DNA of 38,890 nucleotides from the NCBI RefSeq assembly GCF_918698085.1, contig NZ_CAKKLP010000022.1, positions 1 through 38,890 on the forward strand, given 5' to 3'. Of the stretch, positions 25,541-33,654 are shown one piece after another. The notes under the pieces were generated by a model. The model did not search any database. It was not told the DNA's origin and saw only the letters and a list, made by a program, of their open reading frames with translations. The position numbers were made by a program, and so were the translations under genes. Within the stretch, counting starts at the first letter, position 1; the number at the start of each line of letters is the position of its first letter. The DNA is from Chryseobacterium sp. Bi04. GTDB lineage: Bacteria; Bacteroidota; Bacteroidia; Flavobacteriales; Weeksellaceae.

Positions 25541-26845
25541 ATGAACTATTATAATTTAAAAGACAGCTTAGAAAAAGTTGATTTCAGAACAGCAACTATA
25601 AAAGGCCAGGGAAAAGAAAAAGGATTGTTTTTCCCGGAAAGCATTCCTCAGTTTGAAGAGGAGTTTATTCAAAATCTTAATCAATATACTCATGAAGAAA
25701 TTGCCTACAGGTGTATGAGAGATTTCGTGGGAGATGAAATTCCAGAGGAGATATTGTGGGAAATTGTTTCAGAAACGGTCAGTTTTGATATTCCTTTGAA
25801 AAAAATTAACGATAAAATATCCATTTTAGAACTTTTTCATGGTCCTACTTTAGCATTCAAAGATATTGGAGCCCGATTTATGAGCCGGTGTCTTTCTTAT
25901 TTCTTAAAAGATCAGGGAAAAAAAGTGACGGTACTTGTTGCCACTTCAGGAGATACAGGAGGTGCCGTTGCTCATGGTTTTTATAAGCTTCCGGAAATTG
26001 ATGTAGTTATACTTTATCCCAAAAACAGAGTAAGCCCGGTTCAGGAAAAACAACTCACGGCACTCGGTGAGAATATTTCAGCACTGGAGATCAACGGAAG
26101 TTTTGATGACTGCCAAAGCCTGGTAAAACAAGCATTTTCAGATAAAGAAATTAATGATCATTTATTTTTGACGTCCGCCAATTCTATCAATGTGGCAAGA
26201 TGGCTTCCCCAACAGATGTATTACTTACTCGCCTTAAAACAATGGAGCCAATATGAAACTGAAAAACCTGTAATATGTGTTCCCAGTGGAAATTTCGGGA
26301 ATATTTGTGCCGGGCTTCTGGCTCATTTCCGGGGGCTTCCGGCGGAGCATTTCATCGCGGCCTGCAATGAAAATGACACAGTTCCGGATTATCTGAACAC
26401 TCAAAATTTTATCCCTCAAAAAGCAGTAGCTACCCTATCCAATGCAATGGATGTAGGAGATCCCAGTAATTTTGTGAGGATTTTAGAGCTTTTTGATCAT
26501 CAGTTTGATCATTTAAAAAATAAAGTCTCCGGATATTCAGTAGATGACCAGCAGACTTTAGAAACTATTGCTGATGTTTATAAAAAATATCATTACATTC
26601 TTGATCCTCACAGCGCCGTTGCCTTCACCTCACTGGAACAGTACTTAGAAGTAAATCCTGGCAAGAAAGGATTTATTCTCGGAACTGCACATCCGGTAAA
26701 ATTTCCTGAAGCCGTAGAAAAAGCTACTGCTATAAAAGTGGAAATTCCTGAAGCGTTGAGTGACCTCATGAAAAAGGAGAAAAAAACTGTAGAAATAAGT
26801 TCGGATTTTAAAGAATTAAAGCGATTTTTGCTTAGTAAAATTTGA
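25541..26845 (+). CDS. thrC: Threonine synthase
   Basis: A 434-residue PLP enzyme that converts O-phosphohomoserine to threonine. The PLP-binding lysine is K107 in HGPTLAFKDIGARFM. The segment VATSGDTGGAVAHGF and the later NSINVARWLPQQMYY and VPSGNFGNICAG segments are typical of the family. Length fits the short type I form. It completes the operon; folB starts 4 bp after its stop. Confidence 0.96.
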   Translation: MNYYNLKDSLEKVDFRTATIKGQGKEKGLFFPESIPQFEEEFIQNLNQYTHEEIAYRCMRDFVGDEIPEEILWEIVSETVSFDIPLKKINDKISILELFHGPTLAFKDIGARFMSRCLSYFLKDQGKKVTVLVATSGDTGGAVAHGFYKLPEIDVVILYPKNRVSPVQEKQLTALGENISALEINGSFDDCQSLVKQAFSDKEINDHLFLTSANSINVARWLPQQMYYLLALKQWSQYETEKPVICVPSGNFGNICAGLLAHFRGLPAEHFIAACNENDTVPDYLNTQNFIPQKAVATLSNAMDVGDPSNFVRILELFDHQFDHLKNKVSGYSVDDQQTLETIADVYKKYHYILDPHSAVAFTSLEQYLEVNPGKKGFILGTAHPVKFPEAVEKATAIKVEIPEALSDLMKKEKKTVEISSDFKELKRFLLSKI

Positions 26846-26849
26846 GACA

Positions 26850-27218
26850 ATGAGTAAAATATATCTTGAGGATGTAAAAATATATGCCTACCACGGTGTA
26901 CTCCCGGAAGAGAATATTATAGGAACATATTATATTCTAAACCTGGAGCTTCACACTGACCTTTGGGAAGCTGCGGAATCCGATAATCTGAATGACACCA
27001 TAAGTTATGCAGATATCAATGACATTATTCATACCGAGATGAAGATCAAATCAAAACTTCTGGAACATGTGGCAGGAAGAATAATATCTAAAATCCATGA
27101 CAACTTTCCTCAGATTGACTACATCAGACTCAGAGTAACCAAAACGGCTCCTCCTATGCAGGGAGAAATGAGAGGAGCCAGCATTGAGCTTGAAAAAAGT
27201 TTTAAACCGGGAAATTAA
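26850..27218 (+). CDS. folB: Dihydroneopterin aldolase
   Basis: A 122-residue enzyme of folate synthesis that splits dihydroneopterin to 6-hydroxymethyl-dihydropterin and glycolaldehyde. Family marks are the N-terminal IYLEDVKIYAYHGVLPEE, the DTISYADI segment (substrate contact) and the KTAPPMQGEMRGASIE tail. Length is typical (about 120). It lies 4 bp after thrC, so it is probably read from the threonine operon even though the pathways differ. Confidence 0.93.
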   Translation: MSKIYLEDVKIYAYHGVLPEENIIGTYYILNLELHTDLWEAAESDNLNDTISYADINDIIHTEMKIKSKLLEHVAGRIISKIHDNFPQIDYIRLRVTKTAPPMQGEMRGASIELEKSFKPGN

Positions 27219-27253
27219 AATTCTTATTTTCGTTTCATAAAAAAGATAGACCG

Positions 27254-28618
27254 TTGAAATTCATTAAAATATTATTTTTAGTAGCATGTATCAATGCTTT
27301 TGGCCAGGCCAGCGTTGATAATCAATTAGCCAGTTACAATTTTCCAAAGATCAAATCCAGTATTACAATGCCGGTAACGATCCCTCTTTCGGAACTTAGT
27401 AATATGATCAATGCTTCGGTAAAAGAGCTTGTGTATCAGGATGACTCTTATACCGATAATAATAACGACCAGTTTAAAGTAAAGGTATGGAAAACCAGGC
27501 CTATTCGTCTGGTAGGAGGAACCAGCCAAAACTTATTAATTGAAGTTCCTTTAAAAGTGTGGGCAGAAAAAGGCATTGGAACATTAGGCGTGTATACGTA
27601 TCAAAATACAACCTTTGAAACGGTGATGTCTTTTAATACGACAGTAAGCTTAAAAAATAACTGGACCATTACCACCAATACTCAGCCCAATGGCTTCAGA
27701 TGGGTTACAAAACCAGTCCTGGATTATGGAAGAATACAAATTCCTATCACACCTATTGTTGAAAAAAGCCTCCGGGAACAACAGCAAAAATTCTGTAAAA
27801 CCATTGATCAGCAAATGGCTACCCAGCTGAACTTTCAACAATATGCATTAATGGCCTGGAATACTTTTCTACAGCCGTTCAATATTTCTGAGGAATATAA
27901 TACTTGGCTGAAAATAAGCCCTGTTGGGGTCAATATCACTCCTTTAAAATTCTACGGGAACCAGATCAATGCCACACTTGGAATGGATATTTATTCTGAA
28001 ACTTTTACAGGAAGTAAGCCTGTGGCCTCTCAACCTGTAACTGCAGTAACGAATTTCAACTTCTCTCCTACTGTTGCAGATAAATTTCTTTTGCAGACTA
28101 CAGCCAATATCCCTTTTACAGAAGCCAGCAGCATGGCCAGAAAGACTTTCTTAAATAAAGAATTTGACATACGGGATTCTAAAGTAAAAGTAACAGACAT
28201 CAGAGTCTACGGTGTTGACAACCGGGTTATCCTCGAAGCCCAAACCGACGGCTACATCAAAGGAACAGCTATCATTTCAGGGATTCCGGTGTATGACGAA
28301 GCAAAAAGAAAAATTGTTTTATCAGAAACCAAATTTAAACTGAAAACCACCAATATCCTGCAAAAAACAGCTTCCGTATTATTTCAGGGGAAAATTGTCA
28401 AAATGATTGAAGAGGAATACGGTATCCCAACTCAGGAACTGGAAGAAGCATCCAGAAAAAGTATTGAAGATGCTTTTAACAAAGAATATTATAAAGGGTT
28501 AAAGATGAATGGAAAAGTTTTTAATCTTAAACCCAGTAAAATCCTGCTGAACAGCACAGGAATTACCGCTGTAATTGATACAAATGCAGCATTAAAACTT
28601 CTTGTCAACGGATTTTAA
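27254..28618 (+). CDS. DUF4403 family exported protein
   Basis: A 454-residue protein I assign to DUF4403, a Bacteroidota family of unknown function. It begins with the rare start TTG at 27254; I keep it because the next in-frame Met would remove the signal peptide MKFIKILFLVACINAFGQ. The mature part is beta-rich with two similar halves: SITMPVTIPLSELSNMIN near 37-54 and TANIPFTEASSMARKTF near 283-299. An internal repeat of this kind fits a tubular lipid-binding (TULIP/BPI-like) fold, which is only a suggestion. Predicted location is the periplasm or outer membrane. It follows folB by 35 bp. Confidence 0.75.
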   Translation: MKFIKILFLVACINAFGQASVDNQLASYNFPKIKSSITMPVTIPLSELSNMINASVKELVYQDDSYTDNNNDQFKVKVWKTRPIRLVGGTSQNLLIEVPLKVWAEKGIGTLGVYTYQNTTFETVMSFNTTVSLKNNWTITTNTQPNGFRWVTKPVLDYGRIQIPITPIVEKSLREQQQKFCKTIDQQMATQLNFQQYALMAWNTFLQPFNISEEYNTWLKISPVGVNITPLKFYGNQINATLGMDIYSETFTGSKPVASQPVTAVTNFNFSPTVADKFLLQTTANIPFTEASSMARKTFLNKEFDIRDSKVKVTDIRVYGVDNRVILEAQTDGYIKGTAIISGIPVYDEAKRKIVLSETKFKLKTTNILQKTASVLFQGKIVKMIEEEYGIPTQELEEASRKSIEDAFNKEYYKGLKMNGKVFNLKPSKILLNSTGITAVIDTNAALKLLVNGF

Positions 28619-28657
28619 ACTTCAAATAAAATTAATTATAAAAACTAATAACCAACT

Positions 28658-29167
28658 ATGAGAAAATATTTAGTAATTGTGGATAGAAACAGATCCCAAA
28701 AGTGGACAAGGTTCGCTAATTTTGTTATTGACAGGCTTGTCATTACTTTGGCATTTCTTGCTCTTGGGTTTATTTCATCCCTACTATATCAACTTGCAAA
28801 CATTGACTTTTTCATCAAAATTATTTATAAAATGTCACAAATGAATAGATTTGTTGATATACTGATAACCTCTTTAATTTATTTTATATACACCTTCCTT
28901 ATTGAATACTTTACCAAAGGAAGATCCATCGGTAAGTATATTACAGGAACTAAAGTTATTTGTATTGATGGTACAGAACCTACCTTCAATGATTATCTTA
29001 TCCGGAATATCTCCAGAATTGTTCCTTTTGATGCCCTCTCTTTTTTAGGTGAGAATGGCTGGCATGATAAATGGAGCGAAACAAGAGTTATTAACATCAA
29101 AAATTATCAGACTGAAATTCAAGCAAAAAGCGAAATTGACAGTCTTGGAAAGAAAGAAATTGCCTGA
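28658..29167 (+). CDS. RDD family membrane protein
   Basis: A 169-residue membrane protein with the RDD signature RFANFVIDRLVIT near residues 18-30 (Arg and Asp in the first membrane helix region) and the later KGRSIGKYITGTKVI and RNISRIVPFD segments. Hydrophobic segments lie at about 27-47 and 65-88. RDD proteins are small inner-membrane proteins; some have been linked to ion transport, but the role here is unknown. It follows the DUF4403 gene by 39 bp. Confidence 0.85.
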   Translation: MRKYLVIVDRNRSQKWTRFANFVIDRLVITLAFLALGFISSLLYQLANIDFFIKIIYKMSQMNRFVDILITSLIYFIYTFLIEYFTKGRSIGKYITGTKVICIDGTEPTFNDYLIRNISRIVPFDALSFLGENGWHDKWSETRVINIKNYQTEIQAKSEIDSLGKKEIA

Positions 29168-29171
29168 AAAC

Positions 29172-29202
29172 TTTTGTTCATTAAGAAATTTTACTATATT
29201 TG
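29172..29202 (+). promoter_or_regulatory. Promoter of tRNA-Cys
   Basis: TTTTG ends at 29176, then 18 bp, then TATATTTG (29195-29202), a full match to the Bacteroidota consensus with the same spacing as the threonine promoter. It lies about 24 bp before the mature tRNA 5' end and just inside or after the RDD stop. Confidence 0.75.
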
Positions 29203-29225
29203 CACACCTCAAAAATGGTAAAAAT

Positions 29226-29296
29226 GGTACTTTGGCCGAGCGGCTAGGCAGTGGTCTGCAACACCATCTACAGCGGTTCGAATCCGCTAGGTACCT
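29226..29296 (+). tRNA. tRNA-Cys (anticodon GCA)
   Basis: A full cloverleaf of 71 nt. The acceptor stem GGTACTT/AGGTACC (one G-U) is followed by discriminator T, the base expected for tRNA-Cys. The D arm is GCC...GGC, the anticodon stem GTGGT/ACCAT holds loop CTGCAAC with anticodon GCA, and the T arm is AGCGG-TTCGAAT-CCGCT. CCA is not encoded. Confidence 0.97.
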
Positions 29297-29305
29297 CTTC
29301 AAAAA

Positions 29306-29333
29306 CTTCTAAATTTTATTTAGAGGTTTTTTT
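29306..29333 (+). terminator. Intrinsic terminator of tRNA-Cys
   Basis: A 9-bp AT-rich stem with one G-U (29306-29314 with 29318-29326), TTT loop, then seven T. It ends the tRNA transcript 10 bp past the tRNA. Confidence 0.85.
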
Positions 29334-29488
29334 ATGATCTAACGAGTATATTTAAAATATTTAAAAATTGGATCAGACTCAAAAGTTGTGGACTACGCAA
29401 ATTGGATTAAACTAAACTTCTTGTTTACATTAAATATGTAATTTTTATATTGTGACTTGAAAAGAGGATGGAAATAACCTTTTATTCA

Positions 29489-29652
29489 CGCAAAGGAAAA
29501 ATAATTCGGATGCTCTATTTTAAGAAAGTAAAGAAAGGCGACTTTGTCGCTGAATAAGCGATATAAAAAAGTTAGCTTCATCAAAATCGATTTCTAATCG
29601 ATTCATTCTTGGCTCACTTAAAATCAAGCGTAATAAAAATAGAACTTTGCGT
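29489..29652. mobile_element. MITE-like palindromic element
   Basis: About 164 bp bounded by perfect 8-bp inverted arms ACGCAAAG (29489-29496) and CTTTGCGT (29645-29652). Inside are hairpins GCGAC-TTT-GTCGC (29538-29550) and AATCGA...TCGATT (29585-29603). It has no coding capacity. The design suggests a non-autonomous repeat; I recall similar text in Chryseobacterium intergenic DNA, but copy number needs a genome search. Target-site duplications are not clear. Confidence 0.5.
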
Positions 29653-29907
29653 CAAAAAAAGGTATATTGAGGTAAATTTATATTACCCCAACTTTTGCAC
29701 CTAATCCAAATTTATTCTCTTTTCCCTGGAGCCATAAAGCTTTCACATTTTCTTGCCGTATTTTCCATGGGTGACAGAATGATTTCCCTATCATTTTCTT
29801 TGGTGATAACAAATGCCGGCAATTATCAGACAAGTATACCTTTAATTTCCATATTGTAAAATTGTTATCTTTTAACATTCAGAAGAACCTGAAGCATCAA
29901 TGTTTTC
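29653..29907. other. Gene-free stretch
   Basis: AT-rich. A 66-codon minus-strand frame (29678-29878) has no recognisable domain and unusual composition, so I treat it as chance. Nothing else seen. Confidence 0.4.
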
Positions 29908-29938
29908 AAAAAAAAGCCTCCCGGAAAGAATGGGAGGC
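29908..29938 (-). terminator. Minus-strand terminator of short unit 1
   Basis: Perfect 7-bp GC-rich stem GCCTCCC/GGGAGGC (29916-29922 with 29932-29938), with an A8 run on its left giving a U8 tract on minus. No gene on the minus strand ends here. Confidence 0.75.
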
Positions 29939-30002
29939 AGATAAAAGATAAATATGGATGATAATAATGTTTTATAAAATTAAAAAAGATTGAGAGAGGT
30001 AA

Positions 30003-30020
30003 TTATGAGTATAATCATAA
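30003..30020. promoter_or_regulatory. Palindrome TTATGA-N6-TCATAA, copy 1
   Basis: TTATGAGTATAATCATAA. Six-base arms around six bases, the spacing used by CRP/FNR-family dimers. On minus it stands 65 bp before the hairpin at 29938. The regulator is unknown. Confidence 0.5.
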
Positions 30021-30024
30021 AATT

Positions 30025-30047
30025 AAAAACCCCGGACTTCTCCGGGG
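30025..30047 (-). terminator. Minus-strand terminator of short unit 2
   Basis: Perfect 7-bp stem CCCCGGA/TCCGGGG (30030-30036 with 30041-30047), loop CTTC, A5 to the left. On minus it is followed directly by palindrome copy 1. Confidence 0.7.
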
Positions 30048-30111
30048 AACAATTCAAATAAACGGGCGATGAAAAACTTGTTATCGAAATTACAATACTT
30101 TATACTACTGC

Positions 30112-30133
30112 TTTTATGAGTAAGGTCATAAAA
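30112..30133. promoter_or_regulatory. Palindrome TTATGA-N6-TCATAA, copy 2
   Basis: TTTTATGA-GTAAGG-TCATAAAA, eight-base arms around six bases. On minus it lies 65 bp before the hairpin at 30047, the same distance as copy 1 from its hairpin. Confidence 0.5.
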
Positions 30134-30142
30134 TATGGGAAC

Positions 30143-30169
30143 AAAAAAAAACCTCCCATTCAGGAGGTT
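30143..30169 (-). terminator. Minus-strand terminator of short unit 3
   Basis: 7-bp stem AACCTCC/GGAGGTT (30150-30156 with 30163-30169) with an A8 run on its left. On minus it is followed by palindrome copy 2. Confidence 0.75.
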
Positions 30170-30320
30170 AACAATAACTTAAAATAGGTTTGAAAACTCT
30201 ATCTTCCTCCAAAGATATCAATTATTATTCTTATAATCCATGATCTTAATCATCAAAAAAAGAAAAACCTTGCAAACTACCGACAGGCAAAGTATTAATT
30301 GGCAGAAATATAATCTTCAA
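30150..30320 (-). ncRNA. Candidate small RNA transcript
   Basis: A minus-strand stretch of about 170 nt bounded upstream by the box TATATTTG (30333-30326) and downstream by the terminator at 30150-30169. It holds only tiny open frames (for example an 11-codon MIKIMDYKNNN-like frame), so a non-coding RNA or a micropeptide message are both possible. The 5' end is a guess from the promoter box. Confidence 0.35.
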
Positions 30321-30325
30321 AGCAT

Positions 30326-30369
30326 CAAATATAAAAATTATCCTATTTTTGAAGCATGACCAGGGTCAT
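30326..30369 (-). promoter_or_regulatory. Minus-strand promoter with palindrome copy 3
   Basis: The box reads TATATTTG on minus (30333-30326). Upstream of it (to the right on plus), centred about 33 bp away, is the perfect palindrome ATGACC-AG-GGTCAT (30356-30369), which shares TGA-N6-TCA with copies 1 and 2. There is no clear TTG element, which would fit activator dependence. Confidence 0.45.
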
Positions 30370-31084
30370 AATAGCAAATTCCTGATCTATAAAATTCAAC
30401 TTCTTACATTTTAGCTTATTCTGATTAAGCTATATTGATCATTTCTTGTAATTCTCTGTTGATAGATCAAGCATCGTATTAATTCAAGCTACACACCAGA
30501 TAAATCACCTGCTTCGAAATTTTAAATTTTTGTGATACTTATTTTTTAATTCAAAAATGAACCGTAGATGTGTGCACAGATTGTCAAAAGTACTTATTGG
30601 GGGAGAAATTAAAACATTGTTAATATGTTATTAATTTATTTATTTTACTGTGAAATCAATAAAATATTCACAGCGCACAAATCGGTTTAATAGATATCTG
30701 GTTATTTAACAATAAAAAATATATCATGCTATTTTCATCTTCCAAAACAATCAGCTACGTTTTTTTGTACTTCCAATGTAAAATTTACAGCCATATTTAT
30801 GGTTTATTTTTTGTAAATACAGAGCCAAATTTTCAAAAAACAACATAAATTTTCCTTGATATTTTTTTATTTAATAGAAATTCAAAAACACAACAAAAAC
30901 AACACAATTAACTCATTTACAGATAATTAAAATCAAGTAATTTATCAAAAAGCAGGGATAAATTCATGAATTTATAAAGCATTTCCTTGATAATCATTCA
31001 AGCTTACAGCATATTTGTCTAAAGCAAGAATGTAGTGAGATTTTTTTATCTGCCTCATATCAACATCAGAAATAACTAATATCA
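30370..31084. other. Gene-free stretch before the RiPP cluster
   Basis: About 700 bp, very AT-rich, with no convincing open frame. A near-consensus box CATATTTG lies at about 31011-31018, 65 bp before the receptor ATG, and may serve the cluster. Nothing else identified. Confidence 0.5.
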
Positions 31085-33241
31085 ATGAAAAAAACAATCT
31101 CTACTCTTAGTATTATATTTTCGGTTTTTATGTTTTCACAACAGAAAAAAAATGATTCTGTGAACAAGATAGTCGAAAAGCAAATACAGGAAGTTGAGAT
31201 CAACATGAAGAAGAAACTTATAGAAAGAAAGGTTGACAGACTGGTTTTTAATGTTGAGAACTCAATAACAGCTTCAGGCTCTGATGCCGTAGAGGTTTTG
31301 AAAAAAACACCGGGTGTTGCCATTCAGGGAAACACTATCGGTATTATTGGCAAAAGCTCTGTTTCTGTTATGATAGATGAAAAAATGGTTCAGTTATCAG
31401 GAGAAGCCCTGATGAACTATCTAAGAGCCACCTCATCTGAAAATATAAAAAGTATAGAGGTGATTACCACACCTCCGTCAAAATATGATGCTGAAGGGAA
31501 CAGTGGTATTATCAATATTCAGCTGAAAAAAGCAAAACAGAATTCCTGGAGTAACAGTACAAGGACTACTTATACACAAACCAGCTATCCTGCATTATCC
31601 CTGGGGAATACATTTAACTATAACAAAGACAGATACTCATTTTCAATCATGCTGGATGCTAAAAAAGGAAATGAAAATGTAACCGAGAGATCAAATATTG
31701 AATATCCATCCTATTTATGGATGAGTAAAGTGAAAAGAAAAGACAGCAAAGATGTTCAGAGTGTAAAAGTATCAGCGGACTATCAGATTTCAAAAAAATC
31801 AAGTATTGGAGCAATTTTTCAATTTTATAATTCCACACCGGACGTCCAGGAAACGAATATTGTAAACCTACTTAGCAGACAAGGTCAGGAAAATAAAATT
31901 TTATCAACGCTTGCTGAAACAGATGTGAAAAACTGGAACAATTCATTAAACCTGCATTTCACACACGATCTTGATTCTTTAGGAAAAAAACTCTCTGTTG
32001 ATTTGGATTATTTCAAATTTAAGGAAGATAAAAACAGGCTTTTTGACACGCATGAAAATAATGTGTTACAATTATCAGCACAGAATCTAGGGCAACAGGA
32101 TATCAATAACTTATCAGCTAAGATTGATTTTATCCACCCTGCAAAGTTTGCAAATTATACTTATGGAGCGAAGTTAACTTCAACAAAAAACGATAGTTCC
32201 ATAAAATTTATAGATCAGACGACTGGAACTCCTGTAGTAGATCCGTTACAGACTGATGCTTATCAATACAGAGAAAACATACAGGCTGCCTATTTTGATC
32301 TTGCTAAAAGCTTTGGAGAAAAATGGCAGATAAAATTAGGGGCAAGAGCAGAATATACCCAGACTACGTCTAAATCTGTCACCAACAATACGGAATATAA
32401 AAATGATTATTTTAAAATTTTTCCAACGTTTTACATACTTAGAGCTATTAATGAGACTAATACCATCAACCTGAGCTATAGTAAAAGAATAAACAGACCT
32501 TCGTTTTGGGAATTAAACCCTTTTAAGTGGTATTTCAATGCTAACTCTTATGCTGAGGGGAATCCTTTTTTACAGCCAGCAATCAGTCATAATTTTGAAC
32601 TGACGCATACTTATAAGGAAAAATTATTTACTTCATTTTTCACCCAGCTAAAAAGCAACGGGTTTAGTCAGGTCCCTTATGTCAAAGATGATTTGACTCA
32701 GGTTTTTACAAGGTTAAATTATTATAAAAGCTATGCCTATGGAATTTCACAGAATTATGTTTTCAATAAATGGAGCTGGTTAGAAAGCAATGCCCAATAC
32801 AATATTTATTATATAAAAACCAAGATTGATGATCAGTATAAAGATGCTGTACCTTCTCAAAGCGGGCTTGGTTTCGCCTTCTCACTAAACAACAGTTTTG
32901 TACTTAATAAAAGTAAAACAGTATCGGGAGAGCTTAATTACAATTACAACGCACCCAATAAAGGGTTGATATATAAACAAGGCGGGTCGATGAGGTTAGA
33001 TCTCGGGTTAAGGTTCTTGTTCCTCAATAAAAACCTGCAATGTTCTATTAGCATAGATGATATTTTAAAAACAAGTAATCCTGATAATACAACATACACC
33101 AATGGTATCACCCAAACCTACAATGTGTATGCGGATACCAGAAGACTGAGGCTATCCCTACGATACAACTTTGGAAACAAAAATATTAGGGGTAAAAGCA
33201 GAGAAGCAGGAAACAGTGATGAAAAAAACAGATTAAAATAA
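31085..33241 (+). CDS. TonB-dependent outer-membrane beta-barrel protein of the RiPP cluster
   Basis: A 718-residue outer-membrane receptor. Residues 1-18 are a signal peptide (MFS/QQKK). A plug domain at about 45-150 is shown by VLKKTPGVAIQGN, VMIDEKMVQLSGEALMNYL and IEVITTPPSKYDAEGNSGIINI, followed by a barrel of the OMP_b-brl_3 type with RINRPSFWELNPFKWYFNANSYAEGNP. The usual N-terminal carboxypeptidase-like domain of this group is absent. It lies 128 bp before the precursor peptide gene on the same strand. It could export or import the peptide product or a metal complex of it; this is inferred from position only. Confidence 0.82.
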   Translation: MKKTISTLSIIFSVFMFSQQKKNDSVNKIVEKQIQEVEINMKKKLIERKVDRLVFNVENSITASGSDAVEVLKKTPGVAIQGNTIGIIGKSSVSVMIDEKMVQLSGEALMNYLRATSSENIKSIEVITTPPSKYDAEGNSGIINIQLKKAKQNSWSNSTRTTYTQTSYPALSLGNTFNYNKDRYSFSIMLDAKKGNENVTERSNIEYPSYLWMSKVKRKDSKDVQSVKVSADYQISKKSSIGAIFQFYNSTPDVQETNIVNLLSRQGQENKILSTLAETDVKNWNNSLNLHFTHDLDSLGKKLSVDLDYFKFKEDKNRLFDTHENNVLQLSAQNLGQQDINNLSAKIDFIHPAKFANYTYGAKLTSTKNDSSIKFIDQTTGTPVVDPLQTDAYQYRENIQAAYFDLAKSFGEKWQIKLGARAEYTQTTSKSVTNNTEYKNDYFKIFPTFYILRAINETNTINLSYSKRINRPSFWELNPFKWYFNANSYAEGNPFLQPAISHNFELTHTYKEKLFTSFFTQLKSNGFSQVPYVKDDLTQVFTRLNYYKSYAYGISQNYVFNKWSWLESNAQYNIYYIKTKIDDQYKDAVPSQSGLGFAFSLNNSFVLNKSKTVSGELNYNYNAPNKGLIYKQGGSMRLDLGLRFLFLNKNLQCSISIDDILKTSNPDNTTYTNGITQTYNVYADTRRLRLSLRYNFGNKNIRGKSREAGNSDEKNRLK

Positions 33242-33369
33242 TATGATTTCCGGTTTTGTATGTGCACAATACACGACTACGAATAAATATAACCGTTTGC
33301 AAACAAATACCAAAGAAGGTTAATGTATCAAAACTTTACCAAAAACTTTAATTTAAAATTTTAATTAAC

Positions 33370-33588
33370 ATGAAAAATTCAAAACTTAAGAACATTTACA
33401 GTGCTGTACAATTAGACGCTGTAAATAGAGGTGAAATCATTAGTGTAAATGAGCAATTAGCTATCAGAGGTGGACAGGCTGCAGGATGGCAACCACTGTG
33501 TACAGTAAACGTAAACTCTGGTTGTAATATCGGTTGTACTCCAACAACTCCAACCACTCCAACTAAAGAAATCTCTACTATAGAGTAA
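33370..33588 (+). CDS. RiPP precursor peptide with GG leader and three-Cys core
   Basis: A 72-residue precursor. The leader (1-35) has a basic start MKNSKLKNIYSAVQLDA and ends LAIRGG, with the double glycine at 34-35 as cleavage site for the C39 peptidase encoded at 36472. The 37-residue core is QAAGWQPLCTVNVNSGC, then NIGCTP and a TPTTPTTPT stretch, then a charged tail. Cys are at 44, 52 and 56. A radical SAM/SPASM enzyme follows at once, so a Cys thioether crosslink (sactipeptide or ranthipeptide type) is the likely modification, though other radical SAM products are possible. A strong hairpin separates it from the enzyme genes. I do not recognise a named family. Confidence 0.82.
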   Translation: MKNSKLKNIYSAVQLDAVNRGEIISVNEQLAIRGGQAAGWQPLCTVNVNSGCNIGCTPTTPTTPTKEISTIE

Positions 33589-33597
33589 ATTAATTAT

Positions 33598-33633
33598 CCT
33601 CCATAACTATTTTCAATAGTTATGGAGGTTTTT
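33598..33633 (+). terminator. Strong hairpin between precursor and maturase genes
   Basis: A perfect 13-bp stem CCTCCATAACTAT/ATAGTTATGGAGG (33598-33610 with 33616-33628) is followed by T5. It sits 9 bp past the precursor stop. Partial read-through would give much more precursor than enzyme. Confidence 0.88.
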
Positions 33634-33654
33634 AACCCTTTTAAAAACTATACT

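Noticed and set aside
29049..29312. 87-codon plus-strand frame over tRNA-Cys
   Set aside because: It overlaps the RDD gene in another frame and translates the tRNA, so it is a chance frame.
29678..29878. 66-codon minus-strand frame in the gene-free region
   Set aside because: No recognisable motif, no promoter box and no neighbour logic; the region is repeat-derived.
29908..30169. CRISPR-like array
   Set aside because: The hairpins differ in sequence and are separated by irregular, AT-rich spacers; only the palindrome motif is shared, so this is not a repeat-spacer array.
33295..33304. Palindrome GTTTGCAAAC before the precursor gene
   Set aside because: It is a single 10-bp palindrome in AT-rich DNA with no second copy or promoter spacing to support an operator.
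33622..33654. Earlier ATG for the radical SAM maturase
   Set aside because: It lies within the right arm of a perfect 13-bp terminator stem; the ATG at 33655 gives a normal N-terminus.
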